A program made the position numbers and the translations under genes. From the NCBI GenBank assembly GCA_037893245.1, contig JBAIAA010000019.1:558001-622000 (forward strand): a stretch of 64,000 bases of DNA, given 5' to 3'. Positions within the stretch are counted from its first letter, which is position 1. The number at the start of each line of letters is the position of its first letter. This document shows positions 33,626 to 45,700 of this stretch, in pieces. Below the pieces are notes generated by a model that had not been told where the DNA came from, did no database searches, and saw only the letters and a list, made by a program, of their open reading frames with translations. This DNA is from Crossaster papposus (lineage: Eukaryota > Echinodermata > Asteroidea > Velatida > Solasteridae).

Positions 33626-35105
33626 TGGGATGGTTAGGGTTAAGACATTCCCAGTTTATACAACCAACTAATGTCGCGAATTAAGTGTTATTTCTACATG
33701 TAATAAGCCTACACACAGAGACAAAATACAAAGGTTGCGTACAAATTTACATAATTGCAATGTGCTATACAAACATGCTAATACGTTTAATAAAACTTTA
33801 CACGAAAGGTATTATATGTAAGGGTTTTTGTAAAATTGAAGTTATTAAATTTGTTAATAAAAACAATTAGGTAACATTTTACAAACTCTAATGGTAAACC
33901 AATTATGACTTTATTGGAATTTCAAGGTAGGATACACCATTGGTAATTGCTTGAAATATCATGCACAATAGGTGGATTTGGAGGGGTTGTTTTTTATAGT
34001 AAATTCCCTTTAACGGACCTCCCCGAAGTTTTACAATCATGCTTAGAAAAGCAAGGAAAACGGCGGTCGTTTTCACCCGGCGTCGGGCAGTGGTTCTTAG
34101 AGAATTTGTTTGCGATTGCCGTCCGGCGATAGTAATTTGTTTTTAAATAAAATTCAATTTTTCGGAACAATTACTTAATATCTAGCGCAATCATTTTGTT
34201 GGTTGCCTACAATCAATATTTAATTTCAAATAAGCAAGACATTTCTTAATAATTCGGTAGTAATTTTTGTTATCGATATCTGCAAACGGTGTATCTTACC
34301 TTATTCCACTTTGGTTTCAGTAAAAGGTACAAATGCTATGATAAGCCTAACTACTATACCATACACGTAAATTACACTTTGCTAACAAGGTAAATACATC
34401 AACCAATTCAAGTAAATACTTTCGATTCCCGTTTTACCCTAAGAATATCACGATTTAGTGTATATCTGTACCACAATTATTATAATTTATACATACTTAT
34501 AAGTTAATTCCACCCAGTGTTTATCATCTACTTAGGGAACAACAGTTTGAGACGCCGGTCGCGTATTTTTTTCCCTAGGAGGGTAGGGATAATTATCATA
34601 AATGGGCTTCTCTAGACCCCTCGCGTCATGAATATTCAGTAGTTTAACTTTTACACAAATACATTGTTATTGTGTTTATTGGTAGGAGGGTAATCACACG
34701 TGCGGCTTACGTTTTTTTGTAATTATTAGAACGATTCTCGGTCACATGGGAAGGACATTAAATTGATGGACGTGTAACACTGGGTTATTTGAATTTGTTC
34801 CGTTTTCTATGAGACTATTGTTTTTGTTTAGTTAAAGATAAAGTGCTTTTGCAAGAAAATAGCAAGGAGAAACCGCTGCAATAGTTCTGCTTTGTGAAGT
34901 ATCATAGGATTGTATGTTAGTTGTTAGTGGCTGGTCTGCAGATATAAATCTGTATATTTATGATTTGCTGGTATGCCAGCAGTGTGGTGTAGATTCGCCT
35001 ATTTATGATAATTATCTGCGTGATAATACGCGACCGGCGTGGGAAACTGCAGGCTGCTATTAACCGAGCCGAAGGCATAGAAGAGTTATATTATAGAAAC
35101 TCGTC

Positions 35106-35697
35106 CGCCATTTTGTAAGTGGGCAACACGATAGTAAAATACCCGGATGTACCATGCACTTCAACGACGCGGCAGCTATAATTTTAGTAAACTGTATTGG
35201 CCGTTTAATGTTGGTCTCAAGTTATATTGCTTGTGGCACTTGGACAGACAGTTTCATCAGTAAATCTTATCTCTATTTCCCCCCCCCCCCCCCCCGCCCC
35301 AAGCCAATGGTGGATCCAGGATTTTCGAAGAGATTGCTCATGGCTGAAGAGGTCATAAAGTGGCAGACGAAGCAGTGGACTGCAGTTGTATCGGACACGA
35401 TGATATGACAGGCCAATTTTGCATGTTGCTTGGAAACCACCATGGTTTCACTCAAAATCAATCAAAGATTTGTTTGTAAATAAAACATAAACAGGTGACA
35501 TTATTGGGGTGATCGTGGTAGTTAGCAACCTATACTGCCGGTATCTCTATCCTAGAAAGTATTTACTTGTGAAAAGAGACGTTTCTGGTCTTGTTGACAC
35601 TGCTCCGATTTGTGCAGCCAAAGCACGCACATGTCTTAGGCATCTCACCCCGGCATCTCTTTGCCGCGCGCACTTTTTGCCCACTTACAAAATGGCG
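35106..35697. mobile_element. U3-specific inverted-repeat element
   Basis: 21-bp perfect inverted repeats CGCCATTTTGTAAGTGGGCA (plus one more base) at 35106-35126 and 35677-35697. Encloses a 17-base C tract at 35279-35295. No protein recognised. True ends may lie further out. Confidence 0.5.
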
Positions 35698-35816
35698 TCT
35701 ATGCATCCTTGTCGGAACGGGGTCACGTGATAAGTGCGCTCTTCAGTTTTTGTAATATAACTATATAGGTGAAGGCGAGGTCCATTATCAGCCCAACCAG
35801 GGCACTAATATATAGC

Positions 35817-35895
35817 GAGCTTTCTATTCGGGACGGGGGACAAAGAGGATGTTGGCTTGCCGTCTTCTTTGTCTCCTGTCCCGAATCGAAAGCTC
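35817..35895. repeat. U3-specific hairpin
   Basis: About 34-bp stem from GAGCTTTC and ATTCGGGAC to the complementary arm ending GAAAGCTC. Confidence 0.6.
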
Positions 35896-36545
35896 CAGAT
35901 TTGAATTATACTGCACTTTAAATAAAATCCGTTGGCAACTTTTGTTGAAAACGAGACGTTAGGAAATTGAATTGACGGCGCAACGTTATGGTGGCGTCGC
36001 ACATTTGTAATAATTACCTGCGTATATAGCTATGTCCTATATTATATTTAGTTCTAAAAGTTATTTAGTGCAAATGTATACATAGCTAATTTAACCAAAT
36101 ATAGTTTATGTACTACTGACTCGTTTAGTAATAGCGTTGTCTTAACACATTTTCATGTTGATGAAACCTAATAAATTAAGTACAATTCACTTTTTTTGAA
36201 ATATAATACATATAATTTTTTTATGTAAGACTATTGTTTTTTAATTGTGTTTATTGGGAAGGGGCGTAATCATACATGCAGCTTACGTTTTTTTTTTAAT
36301 TATTAGAAGGGCTATCCTAGTGAAATACGCTTCTGTGAGGTCAGTTCTAGCCACATTGTCTCTGCATAATAAATTAAGTACAATTCACTTTTTTAAATAT
36401 AATATATATATATATATGTTTTTAACTCAAGTATTAAGTTAAACACAACTAAAATTTGGTATTGGGCCTATTTCATCATTATTTGTTTAATATTTTCTTT
36501 GGTCGGGATTCATTTTTAGTGTGCCTACTCGCTAAACAAATTTGC

Positions 36546-36709
36546 TTACATCTGGCAAATGAAAGGATATTTTTGCTGATCCGCTGAGCAAGAACCGTCG
36601 AGGCCTGACGCAACGGTTGGGGGCGCCGAGTCGCAATATGTCTCAGAGTTGTCGCCATCTTGGATTATGAACTGGGTTTCGTCGTTTCCTACCGCCCGCA
36701 AGAAAATCC
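36546..36709 (-). CDS. U3 exon 4: C-terminal half of CTLD and stop
   Basis: 164 bases after the acceptor TATAG. It begins GIFLRAVGN where the others have GLSLRAVGN, and has DNSETYC for DNPETYC. The terminal FICQM and TAA are kept. All three cysteines are conserved. Confidence 0.77.
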
Positions 36710-39700
36710 CTATACATTGAGTTGAAAAATGGTGGAAAACGCATGCAGTAAAATTGCACATCCGACTTGTGGAAAATGTCATTCACTTGGCAGCACTGCC
36801 TTCACAAAAATGAAGAAATCATCGGTTGGTTTGTGACGTACACTCTTAAAAAGACTAGTAACAAAATATTAGGTAAAAATAATTATGTAAAAACAAACAT
36901 AATTTCGGTAAAACTCGCCGGAAAATAAGTACCTCGCAGATACGTATTTTTTGTATTACATGTTGAATAAGTAAAGAAGCCAATTGACATAACTTATGTA
37001 AAAACGTACTTAATTAGGTAAACCTTTACTAAAGTTAGGTAAACACGTAGGCCAACACGCGTACAGCACAGAGAAGCAAGATGGACAACATAAACACTAG
37101 ACGTTGGTTAGAACAAGGGGCATGCCACAAATTGCAGTCTTTGAAGGTAACGGTTTTTTTCTAAACCAATTGTGATTGTTATACTGTATCCAATACCGAG
37201 AAATGCCTGGACCACAAAATACTACAGGATATTGCTATTTGTGTAGTGATGGTCACAACAATAACTCATTATGATTGCATTATGTTAGGCATAATGTGTG
37301 CACACGACTAGATGTGCGTAGTACAAATAAGTGCATATACTTGTACATGTACATGTACGTTGATATTTGGTTGTATACACAACCTGTAGGCCAATATTAA
37401 ACTTTTCCGATTTGAAAATTTGGATTCCGATTTTTTTCCAAAAGTATGCAGACGATGTTTTCTTCCTGGACGAAGAAAATAAACCCCTGGAGTGAACCAC
37501 CTCCAGTCAGTAGCAGCAGAGAAACTGAAAGTCGACGAACACAGAGTTTACTAATGTTAAACCACGGAGACAGACTCGCATAGCAAGGCTCTCCGCAGCT
37601 GTAAGAGCTGGCGTAAAACAAAATCATATAGGCTCCTTACTGTGCGGGACTTCAGACATTATACATGTAGGTTGCTGCATTCAAGGCAACGTAACATTCC
37701 ATACGTTACGGAAACCCTGGAGTCGACGAACCAAGATCCCGCTTATTTGATATTAAGGAGTCATCAAGACAAATCAGTGGGGGAGACATAAATGAACATA
37801 AAAATATATGAAATAAATAGACTGAAGTATTATTTAACAAAAAATGTGTACACTTAATGTTTTTCTAGTTTACGTAATTAAGGTGTAAATATAATTACCT
37901 AAGTACCAGGTAACGTTTTACACAACTGTCATGAAACCTTTTACCAAACAAGGGTTATGTATTTTACAAAATAGCAAGCGAGTTCGTATAGTACATATAA
38001 AACATGACATTTTTTTTACATAACCTGTGTAATTTTGTTTGACAGTGTACCCGTGGGCATGCGAGATGAGGTTAAAGTGCAAACGGCCTTAGTCGCACCA
38101 TGGAGTCGAATTTTTGTGGAGCTAACATCGTACTCACACCGACAAAACAATATTGTACACGATGTTTTCGTATATTTACGGTTTATTATACTCCCCCCCC
38201 CCCCCCCCCCCCGTGCTTCTGCCAGCTGCCGTGTCAATACAATTCTAATTCGAAGTTGGCCCCCATATCGTTCATTATTAGGAATGCGCATGCTCACAGC
38301 ATTTGTGCGAGTAAAGAAAACCAACAAACAAAATGTGTTTTCTTTGTCATGCTTCCGGTTGTGAGCAAGTTTGGGTGCTGCTGATCAAGTTCCTTTTGTC
38401 GATTTCCAATTCAATGTTACGCATGCGTGGTCTGTTGGGTTTTTTGTCGATAGTTGATGCCTGCTGCACGCTGCACGCTGCATGCACTCTGCCATAAATG
38501 GTTTGCTATTGATAAGCAACGCAACCATTTACCACGGCGCATAATTAAGTACCTATTTTGTAGGTACTTAATTTTGTTGATCTTGGTGTCAAAATTGTAA
38601 TTTTCTGGGGTGCTGAATCGATTTCATTTTTTTTATATTTTTTTTAATAATCAGAGGTCAAGGTTCACGTTATTCAGCCGAGGGTTATAAAAATGTGTGG
38701 TTTTCATTTTGTTTCACCGGCATTTTCTTACCTATTCATGTATAGTGATATAGAGGCTTACTGATTGCTAAATAAATGTCCACATTATACCAAATACCAA
38801 ATCAATTTGTGACAAAAAACATTGTTAGGGCTCGATATTTGACCCCACCCCCGAGTTTTGGATATAGACTCAATATTATGAAAATCTAAAAATATAGCTA
38901 GGAAAAAAAGTAGCTATGTGTATTTGTTTAGGAACTTGGAATCAATTTGTTGTTGCGAACATCAATTTACTACAATTGTGTAGACTTGGGAAAAGAACAT
39001 TGTTCGTCGCCTGGTCACTCATTAGCAATCACATAATTTACACACGGACATTCCATGATTCCATACCAAAAAATAGTATTTTCTCGTGCGACTGTGTAAA
39101 CAGAAAGTATAGATGAGCAATTTTTGAACTTGGCTTGAAGCCGGTTCATACTTCACGCGAATGTCATAAAGTCACGATGAAACTTCAATTGTTTGCGTCA
39201 TGAAATATGAACCGGCCTTTACGGTCTATAATCACACTTACCGACATGACCTCGATCGCGACGCACGATGATATTCACTTGTTTGCCTTTAAAATACAAA
39301 AAAAGAAACATGGGTAAAATGAATGGAGTTGTCAAATGTTGTCAGAATTGCGTCATTGCGCAAGGTTTCGTGAAATCGGCTGCACGTCATGTCCAAAATG
39401 AATTACTTGAATGCAGGGCTAAGTATGTCACGTAGTGTCTATTGAAAAGGTTTGAGCTCATTATCTAGTTGCATCATACCTTGATAGATTAACACGTCCG
39501 CTTTCTCATTTAGATGATGTGATTGCGCTGTGCAGGCAAATAGACCGCCCTCAAGCGGCAAGCTGTGGTTGTGATAAATGACAAGAGTCGAGTGAATGAT
39601 GCATCTAGAAACATTCACTGCCTGAATCGTGTAACCGGCTCCCTCTGAGGCTGTCAAATTCTCCCAACTCGTTTTGCTGTTGTGACTGTCCTTGGGGAGT

Positions 39701-42700
39701 AAACTCCAGGTGATGACGTCACCATTGGCCGTGCATTCCAAACGTAATGGGTTGTTAGTGATGCCCTCGTTCGTCATCGTAAGGTTGAGAATCTTTGGGC
39801 GCCAATCTATACAAACGAATAGAGTACAAACAACAACAACCACAAACGAGATTTAAAGGTTCTCATGGCGAAAAGGCAATAAGATAAGTACATGTAGTTT
39901 GCGGTAACACCACGGTATTTACAGCATACTGGGTATATAGTAGCATATTGTGACCTTTGCGAATTATAGTTAGGCAGATATCAGCCCCTATGGCACGAAA
40001 TTGTGGGGTTTTACATTCATGTACAAGTATGAAATTTAGTATATATCAGTATTATGGCCAATGTAATATTTTCTGAAGTGGAGCCATCGCAAAAACGCCC
40101 TCGGCCGGTCGGCCATGGCCGCATTTTTTTCAAATAACTGCTAAAACACATTGTTGACTAAGTGAGTGCAGTAATGTTATTTCAATAAAAGACCTTTAAA
40201 GGATAGACCGGAATATTATCCCAATAGATTTGTAAGGGTTAGGCAAAAAAGGGACAAATAGACGACATAAGTCATGACAGTTCACAAGCAGCTCCTTTAT
40301 ATGTCCTTTACGAGACACCGTATGAACTGAGAGTACCAAAATTAATGAAAGTTTTCACAATGCGCTTTATGTGATTGGTTCCAAGAGAGACGGGCTACAT
40401 ACCTACAGATCCACACTTGTAGAGGTTCGCTATCTGTTTTGCGTTCAGAAGACCGTCGAACACAACCAGATTGCTGTAAGCAGCAGAGCCACCGTACATG
40501 TCAGCGGAGTGTGTACCACACGTATTTGTCATTCCGATGTAAAGACGAGTGCATCCATCAGATTGAGTTCCACTTTGTGGAACCCTCTCGTCCGCATTAA
40601 CCATCTCCCCGTCGACAAATACTTTCAAGTCAATTCCCACCGTGCTTGACACATCCACTGTGAATGCGAGATGGAACCACTCGTCCAGTGGTATCTTACT
40701 TTTGTTAAATTTCTCGTCAACCGTAAAATTTTCCGACCTTACCGCGATCCAGAATCTCTGATTCTCTTTTATATACAGGAAAGCTATTCCCCTGGCAACA
40801 CTAGCCTGTCCCCCAGAGCTCAAGTAATACCATTTGTTTTTGTCCGCATTTGTAGATTGGTCCGGCGTGTCGATTTTCAACCAAATGGACCAGGTCACAC
40901 TTTTAGACTTACACAGGCCAGGGTCCGAGACACAAGTCCCTGCAAAGTTTCCGAGATCTAAGTAGGACCCAACCGGTACGTGCACTGCGCAGGGTTGTCC
41001 CACTAGCTCCGGGCCGGGAACCATTTGAGCAGTTCCCACCACTTGATACACCTCGTTATCTACCACTGGGTTATTCTCGCACGGTTTGACGTCACTCGAT
41101 TGGCTGAAGGGTTCGTTCAGGATTGGTTGCAAGTCCGAAGCTGAAATACAAATAAGTGAAATTGGAGAGGATTTGATATACTTGTCAAACAAGTATTTGT
41201 CCTATGTGTAACGCACATACCAGCACGCCTGGGTATAATGCTGATTAGGCGGCGATAAGAAACTGGCCAAACACGCTGTAAAACGTGCCCTGGTAAAATG
41301 CGGAACTCTGATAATTAAATGCCTTGCCGGATGAATTTTGCCGAGAAAATAATTAGATGAGTTATTGAGGATATAAGACACTTGTCCCTGTTAAAATTAC
41401 GATATTGCGATCATTGTAAAGGTTGGTTCTGCAGCCGTAAACATGCCCCCACAGCCTTAGGAATAGGGCCCGTATTGCTGCGTGTTTATATAACGCACAC
41501 GACAGTATCTGCGCTGTAGATTGTGACGACCAGCCGCAGCGTTCTGCAACAAATATTTAATTTAAGCGAAAATACATGAACGTGCGAGCTCCGAGTAAAA
41601 TGGGGCTGCCTGAAAAATGACGCATTTCCCATAACCTGTCAGCAAATTCACAAAAACATCGTGACAACGAAGAAAGGAATCTAAAGCTGTAGTCACACAC
41701 TAGCGCACGCCATCAGCGCACGAAGCGTGCAACCAATAATTTTTGTACGCACAAAAATACCCCCAAATCGGCCGTTCTGAGCGTATAGTACCGCATGTTC
41801 ACCGCGGGCTGAACGCGTGTCGAACGTAGACACCGCACAGGACCAGCACAGGCCAGCGTCTAGAGTCAAAACTCACCTTAAAATTAGGAAAAATAAGTGC
41901 GTTTGTCAGCGCATGCTGAACGCACTCAGCGCATGGTGAACGCACACAGCGCATGCTGAGCGCACACAGCGTATGCCAACGCACAAAAAATTGTGAATAC
42001 CCACCGTTTGTCAGCGCAGACCACCAAAAGCCACCGAAAGTCAACGCGCCCCCACCGCTAGCCACCGCGCCCCCACAGGTAACACAACGCACTCGGCGCA
42101 TGCCGACCGAACATGACCGCACCAGGACGCGCCCCCACCGCGCGGCGACCGAACTAAACCGTCACGTGACGTTCCCAATATAAGCTCTGCGTTTCGGCAT
42201 ATCGACATCAGATCTTGACATCGAGAGGCACTTTTCAAACCTCTCGATTGTCATATCTGCCGTTCTGCGGTCCTGTTACCTACTAACCAGTGTCCTGCGA
42301 TCCAGTGATGCCTCCCAAGTCTACTGCCAAGAAGACGAAGACCTCAGCTCGAGGCCGAGGCCGTGGAAGGACTGCCCCCAAAGCATCCACAGCAGCCACC
42401 TGCAGCTCCCCTTCCAAGAGTACGAGAGCCCAGACCAGTTCCAGTGCCGACGACCAAGGTGCTGTCCTGTCTGTCCAGCCTGTCCAGCCTGTCCTGTCCG
42501 AGGAGCCTCCCAGATCCCCTATCCCTCCTGCTGAAGAAGATCTACGGCGCCTGGCTGGTGGTGATGCTGCTGCTGCTGACGGGAACCAGTCGGATGCCAC
42601 TTCTACTGCCTGTTCTGTCGCCTCCACTGCCTCCACCACCCAGGGGACCAAGAGGAAGAGGACGACCAAGGTGGCCAAGAAGACCTACTTCCTGACCAGG

Positions 42701-45700
42701 CCAGAAGAGAAGAGCATGCTCGAGTGGCTACACGACAACCCCTGCGTGTGGAATACGAAGATGACCCACTACAGGGACCGTCCCATGAAGGACAGACTCT
42801 GCGAGACCCAGGCAGACAACCTAGGCAAGACTGTGGACCACATCCTCGGCTGGTGGCGTGTGCCGACCAGCAGCTGGGCCTTGTGCCACCCAGAGCCTCC
42901 ATCTCCAGGCGACCCACCACCACCTCCGCTGCCACACCTGAAGAGGACCGTATCCTTGTCACCCTGGCCAAGAGACTGGAGGACTCAGGCGAAGCCATCA
43001 ACACCCTCCGAGCCCAACAGCTGCATCCTCCGAGCGCCCAGGAAGCATACGGCAACTACATTAAGGACCTCATCCGCACCATGTCACCAACTCACTTCAA
43101 GAAGATGAAGAGGGTGATCAACAAGACCTTGATGGAGTTTGACGAAGAAGAGGATGAGGAGACATTTGCTGCCCCTGCTGCCCCTGCTGCCCGTGCTGCC
43201 CTGGGAGGCGAGCCTTCCACCCTTCACCCAAGACACCCCCAGTACCAGCCACAGCCACAGTACCCCAGATCCAGCTCTGCCCCTACCTTTGGTGGTGCCC
43301 AGTCCTGTTGGCAGCCCAGCCCCAACCTGTGGAACCCCTCTGTGACATCTCCCCATGGTTCTGTGTGGCAATCCCAGGAGCCAGCCTACATAGAGCAGTA
43401 CTCTCTGCGACGGCAGCAACACCAGCAGCAGCAGCAGCAGTTCCACCAGCTGCAAGTGCCTAGATTCCAGGTGCCATCACCCCAGCCCCAGACCTCTGCC
43501 AGCTCCACAGTGCTTTCCACAGAGCCTTCCACAGTGCCAGCCAGTGAGATCCTTAGCACTGCCTTCCACGCGGCCATGGACAGCAGCTCTACCAGCATCA
43601 AGGACTTCCACAACACCCCAGGCACTTACTTCCTCAGGACGCTTGACGCTTCTCAGACCTCTACCTCTACCAAGATCCAGGATGACGAGCCTCTCAACAC
43701 CCCTCCTTGCCTATCTCCAGCAGACTACTAGACTTTGTAGACTTTGTACATGTGTTATTGTTGTAGAATATTGTTTTATAAATAAAAGTTGACACTTTTA
43801 ACATGTAATCTATTTAGTTTGTGCAATTATTTCACAAGTTAATTTTTAAATTATGGCCCTTTCTATTGAGATGTAATTAAATAGTTTTAACAACACACTT
43901 GCAATATAAATTAACTGTAACTATTGCCCAAACAATTTGCAATTATCATATCTGGCCTCCTTTTATTTGAGATGTAATTAAATAGTTTTAACAACAACAC
44001 ACTTGCAATATAAATGCAATTACCCCTCCAATAACCTTTTTCATATGGCAACAAATAAACTCTAACTATTTATTTCCCATACATATGAACACTTATTTAT
44101 GCATACTTTAATGAAATGTAATTTCAATATTACAATTTACACTAAAGTTAGCATTTACAAATATGAAGTTTGTTGAAACATTGTAGGGCCATGTGTTATA
44201 GTTATTATCTAAAAATAAAGTGTGTTGTAGATGGTGGTATATGTGGGTAATTACATATCATATAACATAGTTTTAGGGCTAATTACATTTTAAATGCAAG
44301 GGCCAGAGATAATTACTTGTATATTTCAAATTATGCTTCAAGTCAATTGAAATTAAGATAAACACCAAACAACAGTTGTAAAAGGTGTTAAAAACTTTTA
44401 TTATAATAAACAAGAGCTCATATCCTGGTACAACAGGTATAACACAATCATCAAGAGCTCATATGGAACAAAATACATAGTAACACACAATCAAATCATG
44501 TTGCCTTGCCAGGAAACGGATCCAGCTTTGCTGTTAACCCAGTACTTGAGGAGGTTTCTCTGCTTCTTGGCTTCCTTGTGGCTCTGTTGCCACCTGGCAC
44601 CACATGGGTGTCAACCAGGTTGCGGTCCTGTTTCCAGGCGCCAGGGATCACCTCATGCTGCAGGTTCTCATGGTCTAAGTGCTGGTTCTGGAGGCCAGGG
44701 TAGCGGATGCGCATCAGGTTGTGGAGCGTACAGCATGCCTTCACAATCTTCTTCACAGTGGAGGGGTGGTGCTGCATGGTGGTGATCATCACTCTGAATC
44801 TGTTTGCCAGTATCCCAAATGCGTTCTCCACAACCCTCCTGGCACGGGAGAGGCGGTAGTTGTAGATCCTTTCGTCCATGGAGAGGCCTCGCAGACTGAA
44901 GGGTTTCATCATGGTGTCTCTCAGGGCAAAGGCATCATCCCCTATGAAGTAGTAGGGGACATCCTTGATGTCATTGGGAAGAGGGTCTGGCTCAGGGAAT
45001 CCCAGGGTGTTGTTGTCTGCACCTTCCTTCCGCTCTGAATTGTTGTACACCTGGGCATCAGATGCAGCACCAGTGCCTCCGATGTCGCACCACACAAACT
45101 TGTAGTCCGCGTCCACGAGGGCCATCAGCACCAGAGAGTATAATCCCTTGTAATTGTAGTAGAGGGATCCACTGTTGCTTGGGCACTTGCAGGCTACATG
45201 CTTCCCATCAAGATCACCCATGGTGTGGGGGAAGTTCCACCTCTGCAGGAAGCGGTCGGAGATGGGACGCCAGCCATCAGGTGTCGAGGGGCAGGTCATC
45301 ACCTCTGGCATGTACTCGTCCACGATGGCTTGGCAGACCTCTCTAACGACGACGGAGATGGTGTTGGGGGGTACCCTCCAGCCATAAGTGTGATGGCGAG
45401 CTTCAGGCCAGGCTATAGAGGTCTTCGGTACCAGGTCGTCTGCTTGGTGATCCTGGGCCCCACTCTGGCAAGCAGCTCATCGTACATCTCCGGTGGCATA
45501 CGCAGGAAGTTCCTGAAGGACCTGGCATCCTCGTTGCGGAGCTCAACCATCAACTGGTCGTAGAGGCCAAACTCTGCTCGTCTAGCTATCCATGGCCGCA
45601 CCCAAACATCCCTCCTTCTTCTTCTTCTTCATCTTCTCCTTATTCTTCTGGCGAGGTTGACTTGGTTGAGGGTCAGGTGGAGCAGGTCATGGTTGTGTTG

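Larger units (their letters stand above)
31224..34660. other. U2 5' flank and intergenic block
   Basis: Equivalent of 9502-12690, with a longer poly-C tract and complete palindrome and TTATAACACC elements. No gene seen. Confidence 0.6.
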
